DNA of 64,000 bases from JAFAGX01 sp035623255 (GTDB lineage: Bacteria; Acidobacteriota; Terriglobia; Terriglobales; Acidobacteriaceae), in NCBI GenBank assembly GCA_035623255.1, contig DASPTU010000010.1, positions 4,772 through 68,771 of the forward strand, in the 5' to 3' direction. Shown here one piece after another: positions 46,745 to 55,343 of the stretch. How positions within the stretch are numbered: position 1 is the stretch's first letter; each line of letters begins with the position of its first letter. Below the pieces are notes generated by a model. The model saw only the letters and a list, made by a program, of their open reading frames with translations. It did not search any database and was not told the DNA's origin. The translations under genes were made by a program, and so were the position numbers.

Positions 46745-47989
46745 ATGAAAATGTCTATCCATCGCTCAAATTTGAAGCCGTCGCTCAAGGTTCTCATCGG
46801 GTTGGCGGTGGTGACTGTCCTCGCCCTGGGTAGCTCTCCGGCTCACGCGCAGAAGAAAAACAAGAACGCGGCAAATGCCACAGGCGTGGTAGACAAAAAC
46901 AAGAAAGTCTACTTCGATCTCAGCAAGATCATCTGGCCGAATCCTCCGGCTATTACGCGGATCAGGTTCCTGAGTATTTACACCGGCCAAAAAATCGACT
47001 GGGCGGGTCTGCAAACAACGCAGAAAAAGAAGCAATCCTGGATGGACCGGCTGGCAGGCGCGCAGCCCGACCAGCAGGTTAAGGACGCGCAACAAAAGAT
47101 CGGGTTCCAGTTGATACGCCCGTATGGCGTGGCCGCGGATTCCAAGGGGAATATTTACGCGGCAGACCAGGGCGTGGCAGCAATTTTCATTTTCTCCGAA
47201 AACGGCGACGTGCAACTGATCAAGAACGGTCAAGACGCACACCTAGCCATGGTCACGGGTTTGGCGATGGATGATAACGACCGGCTGTTTGTGGGGGACG
47301 CCAAGCTGCATCACGTGCTGGTGTTCAACGCCAACCGTGTAGTGGAGGCCTCCTTCGGCGCCGACACGCTTGTATCTCCGGCGGGTATCGCGATCGATAA
47401 GGAGAACCGCTTCGCTTACGTGGTGGACACGCAGCAGGATCAAGTGCTGGTTTTCGACGCCGACAACTACAAGCTGCTTCGCCGTATTGGAACCGCTGGG
47501 AAGAAACACTCGTTGACGAGCCCGGGCGATTTTTCACTGCCTACGGGCGTGGCGGTGGACAAGGACGGCAACGTTTACGTCACCGACACCCTGAATAACC
47601 GCGTCGAAATTTTCGATGCCGAAGGCACTTTCATCAGCGAGTTTGGAAAGCCCGGCGATGGTCCCGGGCGTTTTGCCCGGCCCAAAGGAATCACCGTTGA
47701 TGGCGACGGGCACATCTGGGTGGCTGACGAGGTCCAATGCCGCGTGCAGGTCTTCAACAAAGAAGGCCAGCTATTGATTTATTTCGGTGGAACGGGATTT
47801 TATCCCGGGCAATTCAACGCTTTGTACGGAGTGGCGTTTGACGGCGCTACTAACCGCATCATCACTAGCGAGCAATTCCCTGGCCGCGTGCAGGTATTTC
47901 GTTATGTGACCGATGGCGAAGCCGCAGCCGAGAAGGCCCGCCGCGAAGCCGAGCAGAAGACGCCAAAAGCGGGCGGTTCGCCGTCGTAG
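46745..47989 (+). CDS. Exported NHL-repeat beta-propeller protein (first of three)
   Basis: The 414 residues include a signal peptide (VLALGSSPAHAQ), a basic linker, and about six NHL repeats (PYGVAADSKGNIYAADQG, PTGVAVDKDGNVYVTDTLNNRVEIFD, PKGITVDGDGHIWVADEVQCRVQVF). NHL propellers bind proteins or sugars. The C-terminal tail is charged (AEKARREAEQKT). Its ATG has GAGGAG seven to ten bases ahead and lies ten bases after the 16-haem gene, so the two are co-transcribed. NHL proteins accompany extracellular-cytochrome genes in Geobacter and related bacteria, where their exact role is unsettled. Confidence 0.88.
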   Translation: MKMSIHRSNLKPSLKVLIGLAVVTVLALGSSPAHAQKKNKNAANATGVVDKNKKVYFDLSKIIWPNPPAITRIRFLSIYTGQKIDWAGLQTTQKKKQSWMDRLAGAQPDQQVKDAQQKIGFQLIRPYGVAADSKGNIYAADQGVAAIFIFSENGDVQLIKNGQDAHLAMVTGLAMDDNDRLFVGDAKLHHVLVFNANRVVEASFGADTLVSPAGIAIDKENRFAYVVDTQQDQVLVFDADNYKLLRRIGTAGKKHSLTSPGDFSLPTGVAVDKDGNVYVTDTLNNRVEIFDAEGTFISEFGKPGDGPGRFARPKGITVDGDGHIWVADEVQCRVQVFNKEGQLLIYFGGTGFYPGQFNALYGVAFDGATNRIITSEQFPGRVQVFRYVTDGEAAAEKARREAEQKTPKAGGSPS

Positions 47990-48110
47990 AGCGAGGAGGC
48001 TAGATCCAAATGCACAAGATTCCGCGGTCGCCACAAGCCGAAGCTGGTCCCGATCGGTTTGCCGTGCCTCGGAGCAGTTGAAGTGAGGACTCACAGGGCC
48101 AGTTAGGTTG

Positions 48111-48124
48111 TGTGTTGCAACACA
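48111..48124. promoter_or_regulatory. 14-bp palindrome before the 4-haem cytochrome gene
   Basis: TGTGTTGCAACACA is a perfect palindrome 22 bases before the GTG start and just ahead of the ribosome-binding site. It lies in a 156-base spacer that separates the 4-haem gene from the upstream NHL gene. It may be an operator or form an RNA hairpin at the 5' end of a separate transcript. A second inverted repeat, GTGAG-GA-CTCAC, is nearby at 48083-48094. Confidence 0.4.
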
Positions 48125-48145
48125 AATTCATCAGGAGGTATACCA

Positions 48146-49060
48146 GTGAAACGAGTCATATTAGTACTGCTGGTGGCTCTGGTCGCGGTGGGGATCGCCA
48201 CTGCCCAGGTCACCTCGCCAACGAAAGACGTTCTTGGCGCGCACAACGTCTATGGCCGTGGTTGTGTGGCCTGTCACGCACCACACAGCGGTGCTGCTGG
48301 CAACGGTGGAAAGGCTACCGCCAACAGCGGCAACTTCGCACTCTGGGGCGAGGATCTGTCGCCTCTTTACGGCCAAACCCTCCACTTTGGCAACGGTGGA
48401 ACTTATTCCGTAACGCTGCCCAACTACGCAACCGGTGGCTATCCGGCGTCTCCGGATGATGGCTATTTCGGCATCATCACCTGCCTGAGCTGCCATGATG
48501 GCAACCTGGCGAAGGTCGCAATGATGAAGGGAACGACTGTAGAAACAGTCACCATCGCCGGCGCAGCCTTCAATCCTCCAACCCTGCTCGGAAACGACGG
48601 CACGACGCCTGGCAATTACCAGAACGACCACCCAGTGGGACCGTCAGCGACCATCGGCTGCGGTGGACCGTACAACTGGGATTGCACGATCGGCCTCGAC
48701 GGCTCAATCATCTTCAGCGGCCCGAACTCCACGCAATTCAAAGCTGACTACTATGACGTAACCTCGGGCAGTGGGCCACTGGCCAACATAGTGAAAGTGC
48801 CGGGATCAACTCCTGGCTTTGCTGGCTCGGTAACGAGCAATTCGTGGGTCAAGTGCACCACCTGCCACGATCAGCACGACATGCTCTATTTCAATACTGC
48901 TGCTGGTGGACCGGCTGTGATCAAACCGACGCACTTTTTTGTGCGCGGCTGGTACGATCCCGGCAATTCCGCCACGAGCAACAGTGCAGCGCAGTTCTGC
49001 CGCGGCTGTCATGGTGGCGAATCCAACGAAGCGCACGGCCAGGTCGTGCCGACAACGTAG
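48146..49060 (+). CDS. Exported 4-haem c-type cytochrome, OmcE/OmcS-like nanowire candidate
   Basis: From GTG 48146 (AGGAGGT seven bases ahead) the 304-residue protein has a signal peptide (VILVLLVALVAVGIATAQ) and four CXXCH motifs: CVACHAPHSG, CLSCHDGN, CTTCHDQHD and CRGCHGGE, widely spaced in a Gly/Ser/Asn/Thr-rich chain. This low haem density and composition resemble the filament-forming Geobacter cytochromes OmcE (4 haems) and OmcS (6 haems) more than periplasmic c3 types. It has its own leader with palindromes, the best ribosome-binding site of the cluster, and an intrinsic terminator eight bases after its stop, all fitting a gene expressed above its neighbours. Polymerisation is inference; a plain secreted tetrahaem cytochrome is the alternative. 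Confidence 0.85.
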   Translation: MKRVILVLLVALVAVGIATAQVTSPTKDVLGAHNVYGRGCVACHAPHSGAAGNGGKATANSGNFALWGEDLSPLYGQTLHFGNGGTYSVTLPNYATGGYPASPDDGYFGIITCLSCHDGNLAKVAMMKGTTVETVTIAGAAFNPPTLLGNDGTTPGNYQNDHPVGPSATIGCGGPYNWDCTIGLDGSIIFSGPNSTQFKADYYDVTSGSGPLANIVKVPGSTPGFAGSVTSNSWVKCTTCHDQHDMLYFNTAAGGPAVIKPTHFFVRGWYDPGNSATSNSAAQFCRGCHGGESNEAHGQVVPTT

Positions 49061-49065
49061 TTCTT

Positions 49066-49095
49066 TAGGGGAGGACGGATGTCCTCCCCTTTTTA
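49066..49095 (+). terminator. Strong Rho-independent terminator after the 4-haem cytochrome gene
   Basis: GGGGAGGAC (49068-49076) pairs perfectly with GTCCTCCCC (49081-49089) over a GGAT loop, followed by TTTTT. An outer A-T pair extends the stem. It lies between the 4-haem gene and the isomerase gene, both on the same strand, so it must split or attenuate the transcript. Confidence 0.85.
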
Positions 49096-49145
49096 GAAAC
49101 ACGCTCTCATCCGTCGCCGGGGTGGGACGGAGGACAAGAGGAATT

Positions 49146-50195
49146 ATGAAGCGCAAGATCCCCATAGTCGTTTTCATCTTGGCCGCGACGCTGGCGGTAT
49201 GCGGCCAGCAGTTGGCCGCGACACTGCCGGCACACGGCCAAGAGTTGGCCGCACTGCCATCACACATTACCCCGCCGAGGCCGGTAGCACGGGTCAATGG
49301 CGCGGTACTGACGGACCGGGATTTGCTGTTCGAGATGTATGCCATCTTCCCCTACGCCAAGCAGCACAACGGATTCCCCAAAGCCATGGAAGCGGACATC
49401 CGCCGCGGCGCCATGAGGATGATTGAATTCGAGGAGCTGGTCTATCAGGAAGCCCAGAGGCGAAACATAACGGTTGCGCCGGAGCGCCTGGCCAAAGCGG
49501 AGAGACAGTTCCGCCAGCAATTCGAAACTGAACAACAGTACCGCGAATTTTTGCAGGTCGAGGATCAGGGCTCCCGTCAGATCCTGCGCACGAAGATCAG
49601 GCGCTCGCTGTTGATTGAGGACCTGCTGAAGTCGGAGATTACCGACAAGTCCCATGTGACGATAGCCGAGGCCAGGGCCTTCTACGGCAAATATCCGGAG
49701 CGTTTCAAGGCGCCCGAGACTTATGCGCTACAAACGATCACTATTATGCCGCCAATTCGGCCAAGCCGGCAGAACCCCAACCCGCCACCGCCTACTGCGG
49801 ATCAATTGAAGCAGATGAAAGCACGCGCCGAGGACGCGTTGCGGCAGGTGCAGGCCACCAAAGACTATGAAGAATTCGGCCTGCTGGCGGAGAAGATTTC
49901 CGAAGATGACTACCGCGTAATGATGGGAGATCACAAGACCAAGACGGTAGCGGAGTTGCCGCCGGAGATCGTAAAAGCAGCCTCTACCTTGCAGTCCGGG
50001 CAAATCAGCGGGCTGATCCTGACGGAGAACGCCTACACCATCATCCGGCTCAACCAGCACGATCCGGCGCGCATGCAGAAATTTGATGAGGTTTCGAAAA
50101 CATTGCAGGCACAAATACAGGTCATGAAAAAGGAGATGCTGCAAAAAGAGTTGGACTCCAGACTTAGGAAAAAAGCGAAGGTGGAAGAGCTTTAG
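49146..50195 (+). CDS. Exported PpiC/SurA-type peptidyl-prolyl isomerase
   Basis: The 349-residue product has a signal peptide (IPIVVFILAATLAVCG), a SurA N-terminal-like helical chaperone region (VARVNGAVLTDRDLLFEMYA, FEELVYQEAQRRNI) and a parvulin-like domain in the C-terminal half (PETYALQTI, FGLLAEKISEDDYRVMMGD, LQSGQISGLILTENAYTIIRL). It would fold outer-membrane proteins or secreted cytochromes. A PpiC-type isomerase is a regular neighbour of filament cytochrome genes in Geobacter. AGAGGA precedes the ATG; a longer frame starts inside the previous gene but lacks a signal peptide. The gene for the beta-barrel follows after two bases. Confidence 0.88.
   Translation: MKRKIPIVVFILAATLAVCGQQLAATLPAHGQELAALPSHITPPRPVARVNGAVLTDRDLLFEMYAIFPYAKQHNGFPKAMEADIRRGAMRMIEFEELVYQEAQRRNITVAPERLAKAERQFRQQFETEQQYREFLQVEDQGSRQILRTKIRRSLLIEDLLKSEITDKSHVTIAEARAFYGKYPERFKAPETYALQTITIMPPIRPSRQNPNPPPPTADQLKQMKARAEDALRQVQATKDYEEFGLLAEKISEDDYRVMMGDHKTKTVAELPPEIVKAASTLQSGQISGLILTENAYTIIRLNQHDPARMQKFDEVSKTLQAQIQVMKKEMLQKELDSRLRKKAKVEEL
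49202..49264 (+). repeat. Tandem duplication at the signal-peptide junction of the isomerase
   Basis: A 33-base unit (49202-49234) is followed at once by a 30-base copy (49235-49264), with a few changes and one codon fewer. The peptide copies are GQQLAATLPAH and GQELAALPSH. The duplication keeps the frame and lengthens the segment after the signal peptide. Confidence 0.7.
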
Positions 50196-50197
50196 GC

Positions 50198-52069
50198 GTG
50201 AATATGGAGCACAGATTTCATATTTGGATGGTTGGCGTGGTAGCGGCGGGACTTTGGTTCTTCGCCCCTGGCCTGCTATGCCAGGTGTCGGTAGGCAACA
50301 ACGTCCTGCTCAACCTTGATGGCACGATTGCCACCTCTTACGCAGGAGGCTATGAAAATGTCGGTGCTTCTACCCACGGCTTTGGCATTGGCGGACTCGG
50401 AAATTTAAACGGCTCGTACTACAGTCCGCAATTTCTATCATTCACTGTATCGCCATTTCTCAACCAATCCCGCGACAGCTCCAGTTACAGCGCGATCATG
50501 GACAGCTCGGGGGTGAACGCGGTTGCAGACATTTTTTCGGGCAGCAAATTTCCGGGATATGTCAGTTATTCGGATACGTACAACAGCCAGTCAAACTACC
50601 AGCTTCCGGGGTTAGCGAATTTCAAGACTAACGGAGATACTCAGACGTTTGGAGTCGGTTGGTCCGCTAATCTCCCGAATCCCTCCGTTACCATGGGATT
50701 TGAGCAAAGTAACAGCGACAGCTCGCTTTACGGAAGCCCTACTGATACTAAAAGTCATTTTCAATCGCTTTTTACGAGTGCAAATTACAGGCTGGATGGA
50801 TTCCAACTGAGCGGCGGTATCCACCATGCGAACGAAAACGCGCAAATCCCGGAGATTGAAGCGGGGCAGCTCATCGAATCCGCCAACTCTGATACAACCA
50901 CATTTAACGCCGGTGTGTCACGGGCGCTCCCTCTACGGGGAAGCACCTGGACCAGTTTCACCCGAGAGGACTCGGAGTACGATTCCTTTGGAATTAAAAG
51001 TTCGGAGACGGCGGACATCGTTAGCGGAGGGCTGAATCTGAAGCCGACGGACAAATGGAGTACGCAATTGAGTGGCAATTACAATGACAATCTTGCCGGC
51101 TCGCTCTACCAGGCCGTAAACACCAACGGCGTGCTCGCTCCGGTCTCAATCCCTGCAGGGACATCCCATTCCTGGCAAGTGGCTGGACAGGCGCAGTACG
51201 AACCCTTTTTCGGCCTGTACGTGGGAGGAGGCGTCTCGCACGAGCAGCAACTGTTTCTGGGAAACTCTTATACTTCAACCTCCGAATTCGGCTTTGCGGG
51301 CTATGGGCATGACCTGCTGGGAGGAAGATTCAATAGCAGTGCCACTGTGACGCGGAGTGAGTTCTCCAGCACAAGCCAGTCTATGTTGGGTTTTATCAGC
51401 CTAGCCACCTATATTCGCAGCGTGGGCAGGTGGAACGTGGGCGGTTCGTTCGGCTATTCGGAGAACGTGCAGACCATCCTTCTCGCCTATACGAGTTCGG
51501 GCTATAGCTATTCGGTTTCTGCAACCCGTCCACTTCCTCGCAGACTCATCTGGACGGGATCGGCGAGCGGATCCAGCACTCTCATCACCCAGCAGAGTAC
51601 CCCTTCCAACCAGACGCGAAGTTATACGACTGGACTTGCGTCCCGCTGGTTAGGTGTGAGTGGAGGGTATTCCAAAACCAACGGCACCGGCCTTTTGACG
51701 ACTACGGGCATCGTCGTACCTCCACCAGGAGTTCCGCCGCAATTGCTGCCGACGGAAGTTTCTTTCGGAGGCAGTTCATACTCGGTCGGGGTGGGAAGTA
51801 CGCCAGCGCGGGGATTCACGCTCAATGGCTCGTTCGTGAAAGCCGAGTATAATACCGTGAACGAAATAAGTAACGGCGCGGCAAGTGGGGTGGTCTTCTC
51901 GCATAACAAGACCGAGCAAGCCAATATCTACTTACTATATAAGTTCCGCAAGGTAGACTTCGTCGCGGGTTATAGCAGGATACTGCAAGGATTCAGCGCG
52001 AGCGGCGTGCCTGGAACTGGGGTAACTAGCTACTACGCCGCAATTTCCCGATGGTTTAGATTCTTCTGA
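50198..52069 (+). CDS. Outer-membrane beta-barrel, putative porin of the cytochrome cluster
   Basis: The 623-residue protein has a signal peptide (VAAGLWFFAPGLLCQ) and then alternating short hydrophobic and polar strands rich in Ser, Gly, Tyr and Asn with many aromatic girdle residues, ending in WFRFF, the C-terminal Phe signature of outer-membrane barrels. No CXXCH is present. Its length suggests a large barrel. It lies between the isomerase (two-base gap) and an NHL gene (eight-base gap) in one operon with multihaem cytochromes, the arrangement of porin-cytochrome conduits, where a barrel sheathes a haem wire. Sequence similarity to MtrB or OmbB was not recognised, so the porin role rests on architecture and context. 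Confidence 0.82.
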   Translation: MNMEHRFHIWMVGVVAAGLWFFAPGLLCQVSVGNNVLLNLDGTIATSYAGGYENVGASTHGFGIGGLGNLNGSYYSPQFLSFTVSPFLNQSRDSSSYSAIMDSSGVNAVADIFSGSKFPGYVSYSDTYNSQSNYQLPGLANFKTNGDTQTFGVGWSANLPNPSVTMGFEQSNSDSSLYGSPTDTKSHFQSLFTSANYRLDGFQLSGGIHHANENAQIPEIEAGQLIESANSDTTTFNAGVSRALPLRGSTWTSFTREDSEYDSFGIKSSETADIVSGGLNLKPTDKWSTQLSGNYNDNLAGSLYQAVNTNGVLAPVSIPAGTSHSWQVAGQAQYEPFFGLYVGGGVSHEQQLFLGNSYTSTSEFGFAGYGHDLLGGRFNSSATVTRSEFSSTSQSMLGFISLATYIRSVGRWNVGGSFGYSENVQTILLAYTSSGYSYSVSATRPLPRRLIWTGSASGSSTLITQQSTPSNQTRSYTTGLASRWLGVSGGYSKTNGTGLLTTTGIVVPPPGVPPQLLPTEVSFGGSSYSVGVGSTPARGFTLNGSFVKAEYNTVNEISNGAASGVVFSHNKTEQANIYLLYKFRKVDFVAGYSRILQGFSASGVPGTGVTSYYAAISRWFRFF

Positions 52070-52077
52070 GGCCAGCA

Positions 52078-53163
52078 ATGCGGAACAACACGAAATGGGT
52101 CCCCGGTCTGCTGGCCACCGGGTTGCTTCTCCAGCCCCTGCTCTTCTTTTCTCCTGCATATGCAAAGGCGACCAAGAAGGACGCAGTAAGTGTGCCGGTG
52201 CTGCTGTTGGAGGGCGGGCGGAAGCTCGTCTATGAGCGCAGCTTCAGCACTGAGCGGGAGGTCAGGCTCAAGCGTGGCTTCTGGAAGACGGTCCTGGATG
52301 TCGTGGCGGGCGAGCCGGATTTTCATGTCATGGTACGGCCCTTCAGTGTGGTGACGGATTCGCACCAGCGCATAATCGTCAGCGATCCGGGGGCTGGCGG
52401 CGTGCACATCTTCGACTTCAACGACCAGAAGTACAAGTTCATCACGCGAAAAGACAAGAGCAAGGAGGCCATGACGTCACCGCAGTGTGTGACGGTGGAC
52501 GCGCAGGACAATATTTATGTGACCGATTCGGAGTTGGGCAAGATATTCGTGTTCGATCCCAGCGGAAAATTTGAGCGCGTTATTGGCAGTCTGAAAGGTG
52601 GGGAAGGATATTTTAAACGGCCAACGGGAATTGCGCTCGACTCCCAGGCCCAGCGGATCTACGTCACAGACACCTTGCGCAATTCGATTTTTGTGCTCGA
52701 TATACAGGGAAGCGTGCTGCAGAAGATCGGTAAAACCGGCACAGGCGACGGAGAGTTTAATTATCCCACCGAGCTGCGGCTGGACGGCGACGATTTGATT
52801 GTCGTGGACGCAATGAACTTCCGTGTCCAGGTGCTGGACCGCTCCGGAAATTTCAAATACGCGATCGGGCAGATCGGAGAGGGCCTGGGCCAGATGTTTC
52901 GCCCAAAGGGAATCGGGCTCGATTCCGAGGGGCACCTCTACATGGTTGAGACGATCAGCGGCCTTGTCCAGGTTTTTGACCGCCAAGGACAGCTTCTCTA
53001 TTACTTCGGAGGCAAGGGCACGGAACTGGGACAATTTCAGCTCGCCGCCGGTTTATTTATCGATCGCAATGATCGCGTGTATGTGGTCGATTCCTACAAT
53101 CGTCGGGTTCAGGTTTTCCATTACTTCGGACTGGGTAAACAAGCCGGAGGGGGCGCGCATTGA
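52078..53163 (+). CDS. Exported NHL-repeat beta-propeller protein (second)
   Basis: The 361 residues begin with a signal peptide (LATGLLLQPLLFFSPAYA) and contain about six NHL blades (PQCVTVDAQDNIYVTDSELG, PTGIALDSQAQRIYVTDT, PTELRLDGDDLIVVDAMNFRVQVLD, PKGIGLDSEGHLYMVET, AAGLFIDRNDRVYVVDSYNRRVQVF). Between signal peptide and propeller is a segment (LVYERSFSTEREVRLKRG) echoed in the third NHL protein at 58745. Its stop overlaps the TTG start of the 12-haem gene by four bases, so production of the two is coupled and a physical complex is plausible. Confidence 0.88.
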   Translation: MRNNTKWVPGLLATGLLLQPLLFFSPAYAKATKKDAVSVPVLLLEGGRKLVYERSFSTEREVRLKRGFWKTVLDVVAGEPDFHVMVRPFSVVTDSHQRIIVSDPGAGGVHIFDFNDQKYKFITRKDKSKEAMTSPQCVTVDAQDNIYVTDSELGKIFVFDPSGKFERVIGSLKGGEGYFKRPTGIALDSQAQRIYVTDTLRNSIFVLDIQGSVLQKIGKTGTGDGEFNYPTELRLDGDDLIVVDAMNFRVQVLDRSGNFKYAIGQIGEGLGQMFRPKGIGLDSEGHLYMVETISGLVQVFDRQGQLLYYFGGKGTELGQFQLAAGLFIDRNDRVYVVDSYNRRVQVFHYFGLGKQAGGGAH

Positions 53164-55343
53164 GGGCCAAACCCTTAATAGGCGTAATAATAATGTTGCT
53201 TGCCGGCAGTATGCTGGCCCAGGACGTCATCGGCTCACATGACCTGTCACCCGCGGGGACGTCCCCGATTAAGGGCGGCCTGTCAGGTTCCTGCCTCTAT
53301 TGCCACGCTCCGCACTCCGGCTGGAACGGGAAGGCCGGAATTACTCAGACTCCGCTCTGGAACACGCAGCTTTCAAGTGTGCCCTCCTACACGGTGTACA
53401 GCAGTACGACGATGGTCAATAAGAACAACCCGTCTCCGCCTCTGGGGACGGACAGCACTCTCTGTCTCAGTTGCCACGACGGGACGGTGGCTGGCTCGCC
53501 GGGAGCGACCGTTGCTTATGGCCGAATTCCGACGAGTGGCGCGATGAACGCATCGGACGTCTTTGGAACAAGCCTTTCAACCATACATCCATTCAGTTTT
53601 TATCTTCCGCTACAACCAGCGGCTGATCTTGTTCCTTCATTGACTGCTAATCCACCCTCTACCGCCGACCAGACTGGGGCGGTTCGGCTCGTCAACGGCA
53701 ATGTCGAATGCACCAGTTGTCACAATCCACACGTGCAGAACATCGACCCGAACAACAGCAATTTTCTGGCAATAAATAATACAAATAGTGCCCTCTGTCT
53801 CGCTTGTCATAACACTCAGACTCCTCCCGGTTCGGGGATGGGCCTCACAAACGTGGCAGAAGCAAGCCATGCCACACTTGCTACGCCTGCCTCTCCCGAA
53901 ATGAAGACAAGCCATGTGAACCACCTGAAGCTGCTCAGTCTTGGTGCAGCTCCCGGACAGTCCGCAAATGCCTTCCGCCAGTCGTTCCTGGATGCGGGGT
54001 ACGGTACAGTGGAAGCGAAGGCAGCAGGAGCGCCACCTTCCGTCAGCCCGAGGACAAATAAGGTAAACCCGCTTGCAGGATGGTCCACGAGCATTCATGC
54101 CACCGCAGCCAATAAGGTGGCACGACAAGCGTCTTTAGAAAACTCTGTTGTGTCAGGCAATATGAAACAAATGTCCCTGGGCCCTTACGGCACAGTCGCA
54201 AGAAATGGCTGTTCATCCTGCCACGTGCCGCATAACGCCCAAGGGGGAAACGTGCTGCTTATAGAGCCGGGAGACGTCGCGTGCCTGAGCTGCCACAGTG
54301 GCACATCAACTGTATCTCCCCCTGCCCCGAATATTTATACCGAGACGACTTTGCCGAAAATCGCACACTCCATCACGGCAGCCGAAGGGCATAATGCGCA
54401 CTCTACCAGTGAAAGCGACGTGCTTAATCACAACCGTCACGCTACCTGCGTCGACTGCCACAACCCGCATTCTTCCCAGCAGGTGGTCGCCTTCACCGCG
54501 GCACCACCTTTACGACCATCTCAGGGCCGTGTGATTGGGGTTAGTGCAACTGACGGCGTGACCGTACTCAACCCCGCAGTCAACCAATATGAAAATTGTT
54601 TGCGCTGCCATGGAAACAGCACAGGTAAGCAAGCGAAGACCAATTTTGGTTACTTACCAGTTCGGCTGGCTTCAGGTGGCGATCCTCTGAATCTTATCCG
54701 GCAATTGGGTACAACTGCGATCTCGCGTCATCCGGTAATGCACGATCGTACTAGTCCATTTCCGCAGCCTAGCCTCCTTCCTAATATGCTGAACTTAGAT
54801 GGCCGGACGCAGGGACGCACGATGGGAACTCGCATTCTGTGCACGGATTGCCACAACAGTGACGATAATCGTGAGTTCGGCGGAAAGGGACCGAATGGGC
54901 CGCACGGCTCCACGTTTGCGCACATCTTGGAGCGTCGGTACGAGTTCAATCAAGCCCCTTTTCCCGGCGCTCCCATTACAAACCCTTTCCCTAGCCCGAG
55001 TTTGAGTGCCGAGGGCGGCCCAAGCGGCGGTCCCTATGCTTTGTGTGCTAAATGCCACGATCTTTCGCAAATCCTGAATAACAGCAGTTTCAGCGAACAC
55101 GCACGTCATGTGAAACAGGACGGTTTTTCCTGCTCGGTGTGCCACACCGCGCACGGCATGGGAGGTCAGATGGCGACCGTTTCAGGAGAGCGGATGGTGA
55201 ACTTCGACATCAATGTAGTCGCGCCAAATGGAACGACCCCAATCTCATATCAAAAAGCTACGAATTCGTGCAGTCTAACCTGTCATGGCCATCCCCACAA
55301 ATTGGTTGGAGCTTCTACTGCCGGGCGGATCCGAACCAAATGA
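53160..55343 (+). CDS. Large secreted 12-haem c-type cytochrome with a CX3CH last haem site
   Basis: The 727-residue product starts at TTG 53160, supported by GGAGGG eight or nine bases ahead and by overlap with the NHL stop. A short signal peptide ends SMLAQ. Eleven CXXCH motifs (CLYCH, CLSCH, CTSCH, CLACH, CSSCH, CLSCH, CVDCH, CLRCH, CTDCH, CAKCH, CSVCH) are followed by CSLTCH near the C-terminus, a CX3CH motif that could bind a twelfth haem. GxCLYCHAPHSG at the start matches the first motif of the 4-haem protein. Haem groups are separated by long Ser/Thr/Pro-rich segments, as in outer-surface cytochromes. It is the last gene of the operon and the best candidate for the surface-exposed reductase. 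Confidence 0.88.
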   Translation: MRAKPLIGVIIMLLAGSMLAQDVIGSHDLSPAGTSPIKGGLSGSCLYCHAPHSGWNGKAGITQTPLWNTQLSSVPSYTVYSSTTMVNKNNPSPPLGTDSTLCLSCHDGTVAGSPGATVAYGRIPTSGAMNASDVFGTSLSTIHPFSFYLPLQPAADLVPSLTANPPSTADQTGAVRLVNGNVECTSCHNPHVQNIDPNNSNFLAINNTNSALCLACHNTQTPPGSGMGLTNVAEASHATLATPASPEMKTSHVNHLKLLSLGAAPGQSANAFRQSFLDAGYGTVEAKAAGAPPSVSPRTNKVNPLAGWSTSIHATAANKVARQASLENSVVSGNMKQMSLGPYGTVARNGCSSCHVPHNAQGGNVLLIEPGDVACLSCHSGTSTVSPPAPNIYTETTLPKIAHSITAAEGHNAHSTSESDVLNHNRHATCVDCHNPHSSQQVVAFTAAPPLRPSQGRVIGVSATDGVTVLNPAVNQYENCLRCHGNSTGKQAKTNFGYLPVRLASGGDPLNLIRQLGTTAISRHPVMHDRTSPFPQPSLLPNMLNLDGRTQGRTMGTRILCTDCHNSDDNREFGGKGPNGPHGSTFAHILERRYEFNQAPFPGAPITNPFPSPSLSAEGGPSGGPYALCAKCHDLSQILNNSSFSEHARHVKQDGFSCSVCHTAHGMGGQMATVSGERMVNFDINVVAPNGTTPISYQKATNSCSLTCHGHPHKLVGASTAGRIRTK

